A program made the position numbers and the translations under genes. From Pseudomonadota bacterium (lineage in GTDB: Bacteria > Pseudomonadota > Alphaproteobacteria > Micavibrionales > UBA2020): 60,866 bases of DNA. Under the pieces are notes generated by a model. The model did no database searches. It was given only the letters and a program-made list of their open reading frames with translations, and was not told where the DNA came from. Shown piece after piece: positions 36,876 to 47,689 of the stretch (the stretch's first letter is position 1; every line of letters starts with the position of its first letter). Location: NCBI GenBank assembly GCA_021805245.1, contig JAJZFS010000078.1, positions 1 to 60,866 of the forward strand, read 5' to 3'.

Positions 36876-39656
36876 TCAATGCGCCTCAGCCCAGTTCTTG
36901 CCCCAGCCGGTGCCGACTTCGAGCGGCACGCCGATGCCCAATCCCGCCGATTCCATGATCTTTTTCACCAGCGCCTCGGTCTCGGCTTTCTCCTGCACCG
37001 GAACCTCGAACAGCAATTCGTCATGCACTTGCAGCAGCATCCTCGCGCCGAGTTTCGCCTCGGCGAGCGCGGGGCGGAGCGCGATCATGGCGCGCTTCAT
37101 GATGTCCGCCGCCGTGCCCTGCAGCGGCGCGTTGATCGCCTGGCGTTCGGCGAAGCTCTTCATCGGGCCCTTGTCGTTGATGCCGCGGATAAAGCATTTG
37201 CGGCCGTAGAACGTCTTCACATAGCCGTGCTTTTTCGCGTAATTTTTCGCGTCGTCCATGAATTTTTGCAGCTCGGGGAAGCGCGAGAGATATTTCCTGA
37301 TGTAGTCCGACGCTTCCGCGGGGCTGATGCCGAGTTGCTTGGCCAATCCAAACCCGCTGATGCCGTAGATGATGCCGAAATTGACCGCCTTGGCGCGGCG
37401 GCGGATTTCCGGCGTCATGTCTTTCAGCGGCACGTCGAACACCTGCGAGGCCGTCGCGGCGTGAATGTCCACGCCGTCATGAAACGCTTTTTTGAGCGCC
37501 TTGATGTTGCCGAGTTCCGCGGCGAGGCGCAATTCGACCTGAGAATAATCGACCGATAGCAGTTCATAGCCCTTTTCGGGAATGAAGGCGGCGCGGATCA
37601 TCTTGCCGTTGTCGGTGCGGATGGGGATGTTTTGCAAATTCGGATCGGACGACGACAGCCGCCCCGTGTTCGTGCCCGCCATGGAAAAAGAAGTATGGAT
37701 GCGCCCCGTCTTCGGCGTGATCGCGGCGGGGAGGGCGTCGGCATAAGTGCTTTTCAGCTTCGACAGTTCGCGCCATTCGAGGATTTTATCGACGATCTCG
37801 TTGCCGGCGAGCTGCTCCAGCGCGTCCGCGCTTGTCGACCATGCGCCGGTCTTGGTCTTCTTGCCGCCTTCCAGCCCCATCGCGCCGAACAGCACGTCGC
37901 CCATCTGCTTGGGCGAGCCGATGTTGAAGCTCTGCCCCGCGATGTCGTAAATCTGCTTTTCGTTCTCGACGATCTGTTTGGCGAAGGAGTTGCTGAGACT
38001 TTTCAGTTCCGCCACATCGACCTTGATGCCGTTATATTCCATCTCGGCGATCACGGCGGCGAGCGGGCGCTCCAGCGTTTCATAGACCGTGACCATCTGC
38101 TCCTGCGCGAGGCGCGGCTTGAACATTTTGTGCAGTTGCAGGGTGATGTCGGCATCTTCGGCGGCGTAATCCAGCGCCTTGTCGAGCGGCACAAGGTCGA
38201 ACGTCACCTGCGCTTTGCCCCTGCCGGTCACGTCTTCGTATTTGATCGTGTCATGTTCCAGAAAAGTTTTTGCCAGCTCGTCCATGCCGTGGCCGTGCGA
38301 GGTGCCGTCCAGCACATAAGAGAGCAGCATCGTATCGTCGACCGGCGCGATTTTGATATCGTAAGGGAAGAACATCTGCATGTCGTATTTTATATTGTGC
38401 CCGATTTTCAGCACGCTCGGGTCTTCCAGCATCGGCTTCAGGAGCTTCATGGCCTTTACGATAGGGATTTGGATGAGCTCCGGCTCCGGTTCTTTTTCCT
38501 TCATCGAAAAGTCGAAGCTTTCGCTATACCCCTCGGGGTTGCGGTGCTGCAGCGGAATGTAGCAGCCGTTGCCCGCCGCCGTGGACATCGAAATGCCGAC
38601 CAGCTTTGCCCCCGCGGGCGTCAGCGATGTCGTTTCCGTGTCCACCGCGACGAAGCCCGCCTCGATCGCCATGCCGATCCATTTTTTAAGCGCGGTTTCG
38701 GTTTGCACGAGTTCGTAGCCTTGCGCTTGCGCTTTTTCGTGTTTGGCAGGTGTGGGCGCGGCCGGCGCTTCATCGTTCGCCGCGCCGAATTTCTTTTCCA
38801 TCCGCGTCAGCACGCTTTTGAAGCCCTGTTCCTGCAAAAAGGCGAAGAGTCTGGCGGTATCCGGCTTTTTGACTTTGAGGTCGGCGAGCTTGAGCGGCAC
38901 TTTGGCATGGTCGTCGAGCTTTACCAGTTGTTTTGAAATACGCGCCATCTCCGCGTTTTCGAGCAGTGCGTCGCGGCGTTTCGGTTGTTTGATTTCGCCC
39001 GCGCGTTTCAAGAGCGTTTCGAGATCGCCATATTCGTTGATCAGCAGCGCCGCCGTCTTGATGCCGATGCCGGGCACGCCGGGGACGTTGTCCGTGCTGT
39101 CCCCCGCGAGCGCCTGCACGTCCACCACCTTGTCGGGCGTGACGCCGAATTTTTCCAGCACCTCGCTTTCGCCGATATCTTTATATTTCATCGGGTCGAT
39201 CATCCGCACGCCGGGGCGGACAAGCTGCATCAGGTCTTTGTCGGAGGAAACGATGGCGACGGGGTAGCCTTTTTCGTTCGCGAGGCGGGCGTAGGCGGCG
39301 ATCAAATCGTCGGCCTCGAAGCCTTCCATCTCGATCGCGGGGATGGAAAACGCCTCCGTCGCTGCGCGGATGAGCGGAAATTGCGGGATCAGCTCCGGCG
39401 GCGTTTCGTCGCGGTTGGCTTTGTATTGGGGGTAAATGTCATTTCGGAAGTTTTTCCGCGCGGCGTCGAAGATCACCGCGATGTTCGGCACGTGCATGTC
39501 GGTAATGAGTTTGACCAGCATGTTGGTGAAGCCGAGCACGGCGTTGACCGGTGTGCCGTCAGCACGGGTGAGCGGCGGCAGGGCGTGATAGGCGCGGAAG
39601 ATAAACCCCGAGCCGTCGATGAGAAACAGTTCGTTTTTACGGTCGTTTTCGTCCAT
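36876..39656 (-). CDS. polA: DNA polymerase I
   Basis: 5'-3' exo, 3'-5' exo (FVAVDTETTSL) and polymerase motifs (LSVDYSQVELRLAAEL, RRAKAVNFGIIYG, LLQVHDELLFEVP). Confidence 0.98.
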   Translation of the reverse strand: MDENDRKNELFLIDGSGFIFRAYHALPPLTRADGTPVNAVLGFTNMLVKLITDMHVPNIAVIFDAARKNFRNDIYPQYKANRDETPPELIPQFPLIRAATEAFSIPAIEMEGFEADDLIAAYARLANEKGYPVAIVSSDKDLMQLVRPGVRMIDPMKYKDIGESEVLEKFGVTPDKVVDVQALAGDSTDNVPGVPGIGIKTAALLINEYGDLETLLKRAGEIKQPKRRDALLENAEMARISKQLVKLDDHAKVPLKLADLKVKKPDTARLFAFLQEQGFKSVLTRMEKKFGAANDEAPAAPTPAKHEKAQAQGYELVQTETALKKWIGMAIEAGFVAVDTETTSLTPAGAKLVGISMSTAAGNGCYIPLQHRNPEGYSESFDFSMKEKEPEPELIQIPIVKAMKLLKPMLEDPSVLKIGHNIKYDMQMFFPYDIKIAPVDDTMLLSYVLDGTSHGHGMDELAKTFLEHDTIKYEDVTGRGKAQVTFDLVPLDKALDYAAEDADITLQLHKMFKPRLAQEQMVTVYETLERPLAAVIAEMEYNGIKVDVAELKSLSNSFAKQIVENEKQIYDIAGQSFNIGSPKQMGDVLFGAMGLEGGKKTKTGAWSTSADALEQLAGNEIVDKILEWRELSKLKSTYADALPAAITPKTGRIHTSFSMAGTNTGRLSSSDPNLQNIPIRTDNGKMIRAAFIPEKGYELLSVDYSQVELRLAAELGNIKALKKAFHDGVDIHAATASQVFDVPLKDMTPEIRRRAKAVNFGIIYGISGFGLAKQLGISPAEASDYIRKYLSRFPELQKFMDDAKNYAKKHGYVKTFYGRKCFIRGINDKGPMKSFAERQAINAPLQGTAADIMKRAMIALRPALAEAKLGARMLLQVHDELLFEVPVQEKAETEALVKKIMESAGLGIGVPLEVGTGWGKNWAEAH

Positions 39657-39734
39657 GGGCGCCGCCTTCCGGAGTGCATATGTGCTGATCATGGACACTA
39701 GGATGCACGGCGGGCGAGGATGAGTCTAGAGCTT

Positions 39735-40145
39735 TTATTTCTTGCGTTTTCCACCCTTGTCGCGGCTTGCGGTGACGAGGGTGTTGATCGCGTCCACATG
39801 CGCTTTGGAGGCTTTGCCGGGCTTTTTGACGCCGCGCGGCGTCGCTTCGCCGAAGTTGCCGGTCGGTTCGCCTTTTCCGCGCAGGCTTTCGAGCAGCGCG
39901 TCGCCGAATTCGTCAATGTCGTGGTCTTTCGGATTGATCTTTTTCGGTGTTGATCTTTGCTCCGGTTTGTCGATGTGGGCGAGGGCATGGACGATAATGC
40001 TGTGCATGTGCGGGCTGACGAGGCCGTAGAGCAGGCTTTGGTCTTTTTCCAGCCACGACATCAACAGGCGTTGCGCCTTGAGGTGGTTGCCGCCGGATTT
40101 TTCCAGCGCGTCCTTGACCCGTGACAGTGCGTATTCTCTACTCAT
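39735..40145 (-). CDS. Hypothetical protein
   Basis: 136 aa; MSREYALSRVKDALEKSGGNHLKAQRLLMSWLEKDQSLLYGLVSPHMHSIIVHAL; Lys-rich C-terminus. Confidence 0.75.
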   Translation of the reverse strand: MSREYALSRVKDALEKSGGNHLKAQRLLMSWLEKDQSLLYGLVSPHMHSIIVHALAHIDKPEQRSTPKKINPKDHDIDEFGDALLESLRGKGEPTGNFGEATPRGVKKPGKASKAHVDAINTLVTASRDKGGKRKK

Positions 40146-40184
40146 AAAACCCTCCCTTAAACTCGCTCAATCAAGAGTGGCATA

Positions 40185-43100
40185 TCAGCAAAGTTCCGTC
40201 AATTCCTTCAAAATTTTGTGCGTGCCGCGCAGTCGTTGCGGCAGTTCGTCCCAGGCCTTGATAATGACGAGTTTCTGGTCTTCGGGCCGCAATTTGACCG
40301 TCCCCGGTTGTTTGGAAATATACTGCACCAGCTTATTAATATTGACCTTTGTGGACTGATGGAAGGAGATGAGCGCGCCTTTCGGGCCTGCGTCAATGCG
40401 CGCTACGCCGGCGATACGGCAAAGCTGCTTGATTTCCACAAGCTTGAGCAGATTTTCCACATCATCCGGAAGCGGGCCGAAGCGGTCGATCAGCTCCGCG
40501 GCGAAGCTTTCGAGCTCCTGCTTGTTGGCAAGTTCGGCGATGCGGCGATAAATGGAAAGGCGGAGGTTGAGATCGGGGATATAATTCTCCGGAATGAGCA
40601 CCGGCATGCCGAGGTTGATTTGCGGCGACCAGTGATCGGCTTCGGGAATAATCTTGCCGCCTTCCTTGGCGGCGGCGACGGCCTCTTCCAGCATTTCCTG
40701 ATACAGCTCGACGCCGATTTCGCGGATATGGCCGGACTGTTCTTCGCCCAAAAGATTGCCTGCGCCGCGAATGTCTAGGTCGTGGCTGGCCAGCTGGAAT
40801 CCTGCGCCGAGGGAGTCGAGCTGCTCGATGGCATGGAGGCGCTGTATCGCTGACTTTGTCAGCGATTTGTTCTGCGCGTAGGTGAGGTAGGCATAGGCGC
40901 GCTGCTTGGCGCGGCCGATGCGCCCGCGGAGCTGATAAAGCTGCGCCAGGCCGAACATTTCCGCGCGATGGATGACCATGGTATTCGCATTGGGAATGTC
41001 GAGGCCGGATTCGACGATGGTGGTCGAAAGCAGAACGTCGAACGCGCCGTCGTAAAACGCGGTCATTTTTTCCTCGATGTCCTCTGCGCCCATCTGTCCG
41101 TGCGCGACGACGATTTTGAGTTCCGGCACCAGCGTGCGCAGGTCGCGCTCAAGCTCGGCAATGTCGGAGATGCGCGGGCAGACATAAAAAGATTGCCCGC
41201 CGCGGTAATGCTCGCGCATGAGCGCGTCGCGGATCACGACGGGGTCGTAAGGCAGAACGAAGGTTTTGACGGCAAGGCGGTCGATCGGCGCGGTGGCGAT
41301 GAGGCTCAGTTCCCGCACGCCCGTCAGCGCCATTTGCAATGTGCGCGGGATCGGCGTCGCGGTCAGCGTCAACACATGGACGTTTTCTTTGAGTTGTTTC
41401 AGGCGTTCTTTTTGTTTGACGCCGAATTTCTGTTCTTCATCGACGATCAGCAGGCCGAGGTTGCTGAACTTGATTTTTTTGCTCAACAGCGCATGGGTGC
41501 CGATGACGATGTTGACATCGCCTTTGGCGAGGTCTTCACGGGTCTGGTCGGCCTCCTTCGCGGAAACGAAGCGCGAGAGCAGGGCGGTTTTGACGGGGAA
41601 GCCGTGGAAGCGTTTGGCGAATGTTTGATAGTGCTGGCGGGCGAGCAGCGTGGTCGGCGCGATGAGCGCGACCTGATGCCCGCTCAAAGCAGCGACGGAG
41701 GCGGCGCGCAAGGCCACTTCCGTCTTGCCGAAGCCGACATCGCCGCAGACCAGCCTGTCCATCGCCACGTCTTTGTCGAGATCGCCGAGCGCGTCCTCAA
41801 TGGCGCGTTGCTGGTCTTCTGTTTCGGGATAGGGGAATCCGGCGGAAAATTTCTCGTAGATTTCCGGCGCAAGCTGGATGGGGTCGGAATGGCGCAAAAT
41901 CCGCGCCGCCGCGATTTTGAGCAGTTCGTTGGCGAGCGCGAGCAGGTCTTTTTTGACGCGGGCTTTGCGTGCCTGCCACGCCGCGCCGCCGAGCTTGTCG
42001 AGCACCGCACCGGCTTCCGCGGAGCCGTAGCGCGAGAGAACGTCGAGGTTTTCTACCGGCACGAACAGTTTGTCGCCGCCCGCGTATATCAGTTTTAGAC
42101 AATCATGAGGAATGTTTTCGACAACGACGGTTTCCAGCTTGTCGAACCGCCCGACGCCGTGATCCTCGTGGACGACATAATCGCCCTCATGCAGCTGGCT
42201 GATCTCGAACAGGAAGGCGTCGCTCTTCTTCTTTTTCTTGGTCGTGCGCGAGAGGCGGTCACCGAGCAAATCCTGCTCGGTCAGGACGGCGAGGTCGGCG
42301 GTTTCAAAGCCGTGTTCAAGCCCGAGGATGGCGAGGTCGTATTTTGGCGAGGTGTAAAGTCCTTGCTCTTCAAGCAGATGCTTCAGGCGGTCGCGCGATC
42401 CGAGACTATAGGCGGCGATCAAAACTTTCTTGCCCAGCGATTTGATATGCGCCGCGATGGCGGCATAAAGGTCGGCGCCGGACTGCGCGCGGACATCGCC
42501 GAAATCACGGCCCTTGCGTCCGCCCGCGTCCTCTTGTTCAGGGGGCGGCGCGAACGGTGAAAAGTCGATGGTGTCGTAAGATCCGAGTTTTTTCTCCCAT
42601 TCCGCCTGCGGCACATAGAGCAGCGCCACCGGAACGGGGCGGTATTGCGCGGGCGTATCCTTCTGCTCGGCCTTGAGCATGGAGAGCCGTGCCTGATAAA
42701 GGTCTTCGATCTGTTGCAGCCGCATGTCGCGGGCCTGTTCGGCCTGATTGTCGAGCGTGATTGTCGCTTCCGGCATATAGTCGAACAGCGTTTCGAGGCG
42801 GTCGTAATAGAGGGGCAGCCAATGTTCCAGCCCCGCGTATTTGCGGCCTTCGCTGACGGAGTCATACAGCGCGTCTTCCTTGCGCACCGCGCCGAACAGT
42901 TCACGGTATTTGGTGCGGAAGTTTTCGATTGCCTCCGGCGTGAGCAGCACTTCGGAGACGGCGTAAAGATCGAGCGTGTCTTTGTCTTCTGTCGTACGCT
43001 GGCTTAAAGCATCGAAAGCACGGATATGCTCGATCTCGTCGCCGAAAAGGTCGATGCGCAGCGGCTCCGCGGAACCGGCGGGGAAAATATCGATCAGCCC

Positions 43101-43607
43101 GCCGCGCAGGGCGAATTCTCCCGCTTCGCGCACCGTTTCCGTGCGGTGATAGCCGTTGGCGGCGAGGAAGGTTTGCAGATGACGCACGTCGAGCCGTTCG
43201 CCCCTTTTGACCGAAAATGCAGAGTTTTTGAGCAGGTCGCGCGTGGGCACGCGCTGGATGACTGCGGCAACCGTGGTGAGGACGATCAGCGGTTTGTTAC
43301 CCTGCCAGTGCATGAGGCGGGCGAGAGTTTTCAGCCGTTCGCCCACCACGTCGGACGTCGGCGAGATGCGGTCATAGGGCAGGCAGTCCCATGCCGGAAA
43401 GCGCAAGACTTCCACATCCGGCGCGAAGAAGCGCAAGGTCTCGTACATCTGCTCGAAGCGGAGGTCGTCGGAAGCGATGTGGATGACGGGATGAGGGGCT
43501 TTTTTCGCCAGCCGCCCCAAAAAGACAGAATCGTACCCCTCCGGCACGCCAAAAAGGGGGTGTCGTTTGTGGATTTGCCGTTGCGGCGCAGGGCTTGGTT
43601 CAGTCAT
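40185..43607 (-). CDS. mfd: Transcription-repair coupling factor Mfd
   Basis: 1140 aa; DRLVCGDVGFGKTEVALRAA, VDEEQKFGVKQKERLK, TRCF C-terminal domain. Confidence 0.99.
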   Translation of the reverse strand: MTEPSPAPQRQIHKRHPLFGVPEGYDSVFLGRLAKKAPHPVIHIASDDLRFEQMYETLRFFAPDVEVLRFPAWDCLPYDRISPTSDVVGERLKTLARLMHWQGNKPLIVLTTVAAVIQRVPTRDLLKNSAFSVKRGERLDVRHLQTFLAANGYHRTETVREAGEFALRGGLIDIFPAGSAEPLRIDLFGDEIEHIRAFDALSQRTTEDKDTLDLYAVSEVLLTPEAIENFRTKYRELFGAVRKEDALYDSVSEGRKYAGLEHWLPLYYDRLETLFDYMPEATITLDNQAEQARDMRLQQIEDLYQARLSMLKAEQKDTPAQYRPVPVALLYVPQAEWEKKLGSYDTIDFSPFAPPPEQEDAGGRKGRDFGDVRAQSGADLYAAIAAHIKSLGKKVLIAAYSLGSRDRLKHLLEEQGLYTSPKYDLAILGLEHGFETADLAVLTEQDLLGDRLSRTTKKKKKSDAFLFEISQLHEGDYVVHEDHGVGRFDKLETVVVENIPHDCLKLIYAGGDKLFVPVENLDVLSRYGSAEAGAVLDKLGGAAWQARKARVKKDLLALANELLKIAAARILRHSDPIQLAPEIYEKFSAGFPYPETEDQQRAIEDALGDLDKDVAMDRLVCGDVGFGKTEVALRAASVAALSGHQVALIAPTTLLARQHYQTFAKRFHGFPVKTALLSRFVSAKEADQTREDLAKGDVNIVIGTHALLSKKIKFSNLGLLIVDEEQKFGVKQKERLKQLKENVHVLTLTATPIPRTLQMALTGVRELSLIATAPIDRLAVKTFVLPYDPVVIRDALMREHYRGGQSFYVCPRISDIAELERDLRTLVPELKIVVAHGQMGAEDIEEKMTAFYDGAFDVLLSTTIVESGLDIPNANTMVIHRAEMFGLAQLYQLRGRIGRAKQRAYAYLTYAQNKSLTKSAIQRLHAIEQLDSLGAGFQLASHDLDIRGAGNLLGEEQSGHIREIGVELYQEMLEEAVAAAKEGGKIIPEADHWSPQINLGMPVLIPENYIPDLNLRLSIYRRIAELANKQELESFAAELIDRFGPLPDDVENLLKLVEIKQLCRIAGVARIDAGPKGALISFHQSTKVNINKLVQYISKQPGTVKLRPEDQKLVIIKAWDELPQRLRGTHKILKELTELC

Positions 43608-43667
43608 ATTGCCCTCGTTGGTTCGCGCAGGACTTGTAGCATTAAATCGGGAAAATGGCCAGCTTTT

Positions 43668-44324
43668 TCAAGCCGCTTCCTGCCGGTCGCCGAACAGCGC
43701 CGTGCCGACGCGCACGTGCGTTGCGCCGTATTTGATGGCGGTTCCGAAGTCCGCGCTCATGCCCATGCTGAGTTGTTTTAACCCCACTTCGCCCGCCAGC
43801 TTGGCGAGCAGGGCGAAGTGCAGGTCGGGCACGTCTTCTTCGGGCGGAATGCACATCAGGCCGATGATGTTCAGCTTCAACTCTTTGCAGGTTTGGTACA
43901 GCGCGGGCAGATCCTTGGGCGCGACGCCGCCTTTTTGCGGTTCCTCGCCGGTATTGACCTGAATGAAGCAGGGCAGCTCGCGGCCTTGCTTGTCCATTTC
44001 TTTGCGGAGCGCCTGGGCGAGCTCCTCGCGGTCGACGGTCTCGATCACATCAAAAAGCGCGACGGCGTTTTTGGTCTTGTTGGTTTGCAAATGGCCGATG
44101 AAGTGCAGCTGGATATCGGGATATTGTTCGCGCAAGGCGGGATATTTCTCTTCCGCCTCCTGCACGCGGTTTTCGCCGAAGACGCGCTGGCCGTCTTTTA
44201 AGAGGTTTTCGACCTTGTCCGCCGTTTGAAACTTGCTGACCGCGACCAGCGTGACGGAATCCGGCTTGCGGTCCGCCGCCTTGCAGGCCGAAATAATGTC
44301 TGCTTTGACGTCGGCCAATCCCAT
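43668..44324 (-). CDS. yggS: YggS/PROSC family pyridoxal phosphate homeostasis protein
   Basis: LVAVSKFQTADKVENLL, FGENRVQEAEEKY, HFIGHLQTNK, LSMGMSADFGTAIKYGATHVRVGTALFG; start trimmed from the longer ORF. Confidence 0.95.
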   Translation of the reverse strand: MGLADVKADIISACKAADRKPDSVTLVAVSKFQTADKVENLLKDGQRVFGENRVQEAEEKYPALREQYPDIQLHFIGHLQTNKTKNAVALFDVIETVDREELAQALRKEMDKQGRELPCFIQVNTGEEPQKGGVAPKDLPALYQTCKELKLNIIGLMCIPPEEDVPDLHFALLAKLAGEVGLKQLSMGMSADFGTAIKYGATHVRVGTALFGDRQEAA

Positions 44325-44325
44325 A

Positions 44326-45753
44326 TCAGCTCCCCGTGACAGGGGTGAAGGCGGTCGGCGCGGGGTCGACGACGACAGGATGTCCTTCCTCAATCTGCAG
44401 CACGGCGAGGCCGCGCTCCGAAAGCCCGCTCGGCAGGAAGCGGAAGATGCCGTCGATGCCCGCGAAGCCGCGCGGGTTGGTGATCCGTGACGCGGTATAA
44501 GCGTCGGCATCGTCCGGCGCCGAGCGCGCCAGCACGGCGGCGAGCGCGGTCGCGTCATAGGCGAGCGAGGCGAGGCGCATCGGCGGCGTGCCGAAGTCGG
44601 CCTGATAGCGCTTCTCGAAATTGGCGCGCAGCTTCGGGTCCGGCGCGGCGAACAAACCGCCGAAAAGTCCCGGACTGTTCATCAGCGTTGAATCGTCCCA
44701 CAGGCCGGTGCCAATGAACTTGATGCCGCTCGGCGTGCGCTGTTGATACGGCGGCGCGCCCCGCGGCAGCGGCAGATATTGCGAGATGCCGTTGTCGTTC
44801 AGCGTGGTGACCAGAGAGCGCAGGCCCTCGCTGCCGATCGGCAGCACCAGCGCGTTGAAGTCAAATCCGCCGCCGCTTTTGCTCTCGCTGGCGAAATCCT
44901 GCACATAAGACGTCAGCTCGATCTGGGTTGCGGGATAGCGGTAAATGCGCACCAGATCGGCGTTGCTCTTTTGCAGCGTGTTGATGACGATGTCGGCATA
45001 TCGGGTGTCGGGCGCGAAGACGGCAATCTTGCCGAAGCCCTGACCGGCGGCATATTGCGCGACGCGTATGACCTGCGTGAAGGGCAGGAAGCCCATGACG
45101 TAGGTATCGTCTCCGGCGAGCGTCCAGTCGGTGGTGAAGGAGATGATCGGCGTGTTGGTGGGATTGACGACCGGCTTGATGGCTTTCAGGTCGCCCGCGA
45201 AAATAGGGCCGAGGATGAGCGCGCTGTGCGCGTTTATGGCTGCCTGCGCCGCGGCGATCGCGCCGGCGGAGGTGCTTTTGGTGTCGCGCGGGACGAGCTC
45301 GAAGTTGGCGCTGCCGATATCGAACAAGGCCATCTGCGCCGCGTTGAGCATCGACTGGCCGAGGCGGGACTGCGCTCCGGTCAGCGGCAGAAGAATGGAA
45401 ACGATGATTTTATGAGGCGCCGCGGGGATGGCAGGGATGGGCTGCGCCGTGACCGGCGGCGTTACAGGCGCGTTCGGGGCCGCTGCGTTCGGCATTGGCG
45501 CGGCAGAGGGGGCATTCTGAGCCGCGGGTACGGTGGCCTGCGCCTCCACGGCCTTGCTTTGGTCGGAGAGAACCTGCCGCTGCCCCGGCGTTTGCCAGCT
45601 GATGTTGGGCATTACGGCGGGATTGCTGGTGACGATGCCCGTGTTGGCGGCGGCTCCCCATGGCATGTAGTAGCTGTTGCTGGCGCAACCGCTCAGCAAC
45701 AGGGCGGAGAAAAGGGTGATCACAAGGCGGGTTTTTGCGTATACTCTCAACAA
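44326..45753 (-). CDS. Penicillin-binding protein activator, LpoA-like periplasmic-binding lipoprotein
   Basis: Lipobox LLLSGCASN; ABC substrate-binding fold (ILLPLTGAQSRLGQSMLNAAQMALFD); next to rsmI-yraN-dolP as in the E. coli yra cluster. Confidence 0.88.
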   Translation of the reverse strand: MLRVYAKTRLVITLFSALLLSGCASNSYYMPWGAAANTGIVTSNPAVMPNISWQTPGQRQVLSDQSKAVEAQATVPAAQNAPSAAPMPNAAAPNAPVTPPVTAQPIPAIPAAPHKIIVSILLPLTGAQSRLGQSMLNAAQMALFDIGSANFELVPRDTKSTSAGAIAAAQAAINAHSALILGPIFAGDLKAIKPVVNPTNTPIISFTTDWTLAGDDTYVMGFLPFTQVIRVAQYAAGQGFGKIAVFAPDTRYADIVINTLQKSNADLVRIYRYPATQIELTSYVQDFASESKSGGGFDFNALVLPIGSEGLRSLVTTLNDNGISQYLPLPRGAPPYQQRTPSGIKFIGTGLWDDSTLMNSPGLFGGLFAAPDPKLRANFEKRYQADFGTPPMRLASLAYDATALAAVLARSAPDDADAYTASRITNPRGFAGIDGIFRFLPSGLSERGLAVLQIEEGHPVVVDPAPTAFTPVTGS

Positions 45754-45765
45754 AGGAAGGTCTCC

Positions 45766-46653
45766 ATGGTGCGTAAGACGGTTTTAGACACAGATTCGGA
45801 CTTGCCGGCGGGGCTGTACATTATAGCCACGCCGATCGGCAATATAGAAGACATCACTTTACGTGGCCTGAGGATATTAGGAAAGGCGGATCTCATCGCT
45901 TGTGAGGATACGCGCGTATCCGGAAAGCTTACATCTTTTTACGATATTTCCACGCCGAAAACGCCTTATCACGACCATAATGCCGACGCGGCGCGGCCAA
46001 AGCTGCTCGCCATGCTGCGCGAAGGCAAGCGGATTGCATTGATTTCGGACGCCGGCATGCCGCTGGTTTCCGATCCCGGCTATAAACTTGTGGCGGCCTG
46101 CGCGGCGGAGGGTATTCCCGTGACCTGCGTTCCGGGAGCGTCTGCGTCGCTTGCCGCGCTCGCTTTGTCGGGGTTGCCGACGGACAAGTTTATGTTTGCG
46201 GGATTTTTACCGGTGAAACCGGCGGCGCGGCGTACGGCTCTGGCCGAACTCAAGGGCGTGCCGGCCACGCTGATTTTTTACGAAACAGGGCCGCGGCTGG
46301 AAAAAAGTTTGCAGGATATGCTGGAGGTTCTGGGAGATCGTCCGGCTGCCGTAGCGAGAGAATTAACAAAGAAATTTGAAGAAGTTAAAAGAAATACTTT
46401 ATCTAATTTATTAGAAATTTATGCGGGCGGCGGAGAGACGCGCGGCGAGATCGTCATTGTCGTCGGCGCGCCGGAAGAAGGCAGCTCAGGGGCATGGACG
46501 GAGGCAGATATCGATGCGCTACTGCTTGACATGATCAAAGGACAGGACATGAGCGTTAAAGACGCGGCTGCTTATGTAAGCGCGAAATCCGGCCTGAAAA
46601 AACGCGACGTTTACCAGCGCGCGCTGCTCCTGAACAAAAAGGAAGATAATTGA
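45766..46653 (+). CDS. rsmI: 16S rRNA (cytidine1402-2'-O)-methyltransferase RsmI
   Basis: GLYIIATPIGNIEDITLRGLRIL, CEDTRVSGKL, ALISDAGMPLVSDPGYKL. Confidence 0.98.
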   Translation: MVRKTVLDTDSDLPAGLYIIATPIGNIEDITLRGLRILGKADLIACEDTRVSGKLTSFYDISTPKTPYHDHNADAARPKLLAMLREGKRIALISDAGMPLVSDPGYKLVAACAAEGIPVTCVPGASASLAALALSGLPTDKFMFAGFLPVKPAARRTALAELKGVPATLIFYETGPRLEKSLQDMLEVLGDRPAAVARELTKKFEEVKRNTLSNLLEIYAGGGETRGEIVIVVGAPEEGSSGAWTEADIDALLLDMIKGQDMSVKDAAAYVSAKSGLKKRDVYQRALLLNKKEDN

Positions 46654-46997
46654 TGGCAGAAACATCTCATAGCAAGGGCTTATTGGCTGAACTTAAAGCA
46701 AGATCTTACTTGCGCTCCAAGGGGTTCCGTATCCTCACAAAAAGATTTAAAACTCCACTTGGGGAAATTGATTTTATTGCGCAAGATGGCAAGATTCTCA
46801 TCTTCGTTGAAGTGAAACTGCGCAAAACCAAGGAAGCGGCAGCGGAAGCCATTGATAAGAAGAACAAAAAACGCGTGCGCAACGCGGCGGAACTTTACCT
46901 TCAGCAGCATCCGGAGTACAATGACTTCGAGATGCGGTTTGATGCCCTGATCCTCGCGCCTGGTGCCTGGCCAGAGCATATTCCGGACGCTTTTTGA
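46653..46997 (+). CDS. yraN: YraN/UPF0102 family endonuclease-like protein
   Basis: GLLAELKARSYLRSKGFRILTKRFKTPLGEIDFIAQDGKILIFVEVKLRK. Confidence 0.95.
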   Translation: MAETSHSKGLLAELKARSYLRSKGFRILTKRFKTPLGEIDFIAQDGKILIFVEVKLRKTKEAAAEAIDKKNKKRVRNAAELYLQQHPEYNDFEMRFDALILAPGAWPEHIPDAF

Positions 46998-47047
46998 TAA
47001 ATCATCGTTCAAAAGGCCTTGGGGAAGGTCGTTCGCGAGGGGGAGAA

Positions 47048-47689
47048 ATGCTTCAGCAAAAGCGTATGCGTTTTTTATCAGTCTTGCTGGCATCGGCTTG
47101 TTGCCTGCTGGCCGCGGGCTGCAGCCCGACAAGTATGGCGTTCGGATCCGCCGCGTCGATCGGCGTTGCGGCGGAGCAGGAAGGCGGCGTCACTGCTGCG
47201 GTCAAAGACGATGCCATCCAGCTTAGAATTGTCGATGCTTACATCCAGCATAATCTCAACCTGTTCCGCGATCTCAGTGTCACCGTCAAGGAAGGGCGCG
47301 TCCTGCTGACGGGATCCGTGCCCAATCCGGACATGCGGGTCGAGGCGGTGCGCCTTGCGTGGCAGGCACCAAACGTGAAACAGGTCTTGAACGAAATTGC
47401 GGTCAATCGGGGCGAGGGCATTTCCGGTGCCCTTGTCGACGGCTGGATCACCAGCAATATCAAGACCCGCCTGATGTTCGACAAATACGTGCAGTCGATC
47501 AACTACAACATCGATACGGTGGACGGCAATGTCTATGTCATGGGCGTGGCGCAGGATCAGAGCGAGCTCGAGCGCGTGCTGGCCTATGCGCGCAACACCA
47601 ACCATGTCCGCAACGTCATCAGCTATGTCCGCCTGAAATATCAGGACCCGAACCAAATGCCCGGCGTGGCATCGGGTAATAATGGTTGA
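47048..47689 (+). CDS. BON-domain lipoprotein (DolP/YraP-like)
   Basis: Lipobox CCLLAAGC; two BON domains. Confidence 0.92.
   Translation: MLQQKRMRFLSVLLASACCLLAAGCSPTSMAFGSAASIGVAAEQEGGVTAAVKDDAIQLRIVDAYIQHNLNLFRDLSVTVKEGRVLLTGSVPNPDMRVEAVRLAWQAPNVKQVLNEIAVNRGEGISGALVDGWITSNIKTRLMFDKYVQSINYNIDTVDGNVYVMGVAQDQSELERVLAYARNTNHVRNVISYVRLKYQDPNQMPGVASGNNG

Noticed and set aside
44743-45765. N-terminal 341 codons of the 636-aa + strand ORF ending in rsmI
   Set aside because: Overlaps the LpoA-like gene antisense; RsmI homology begins at ATG 45766.
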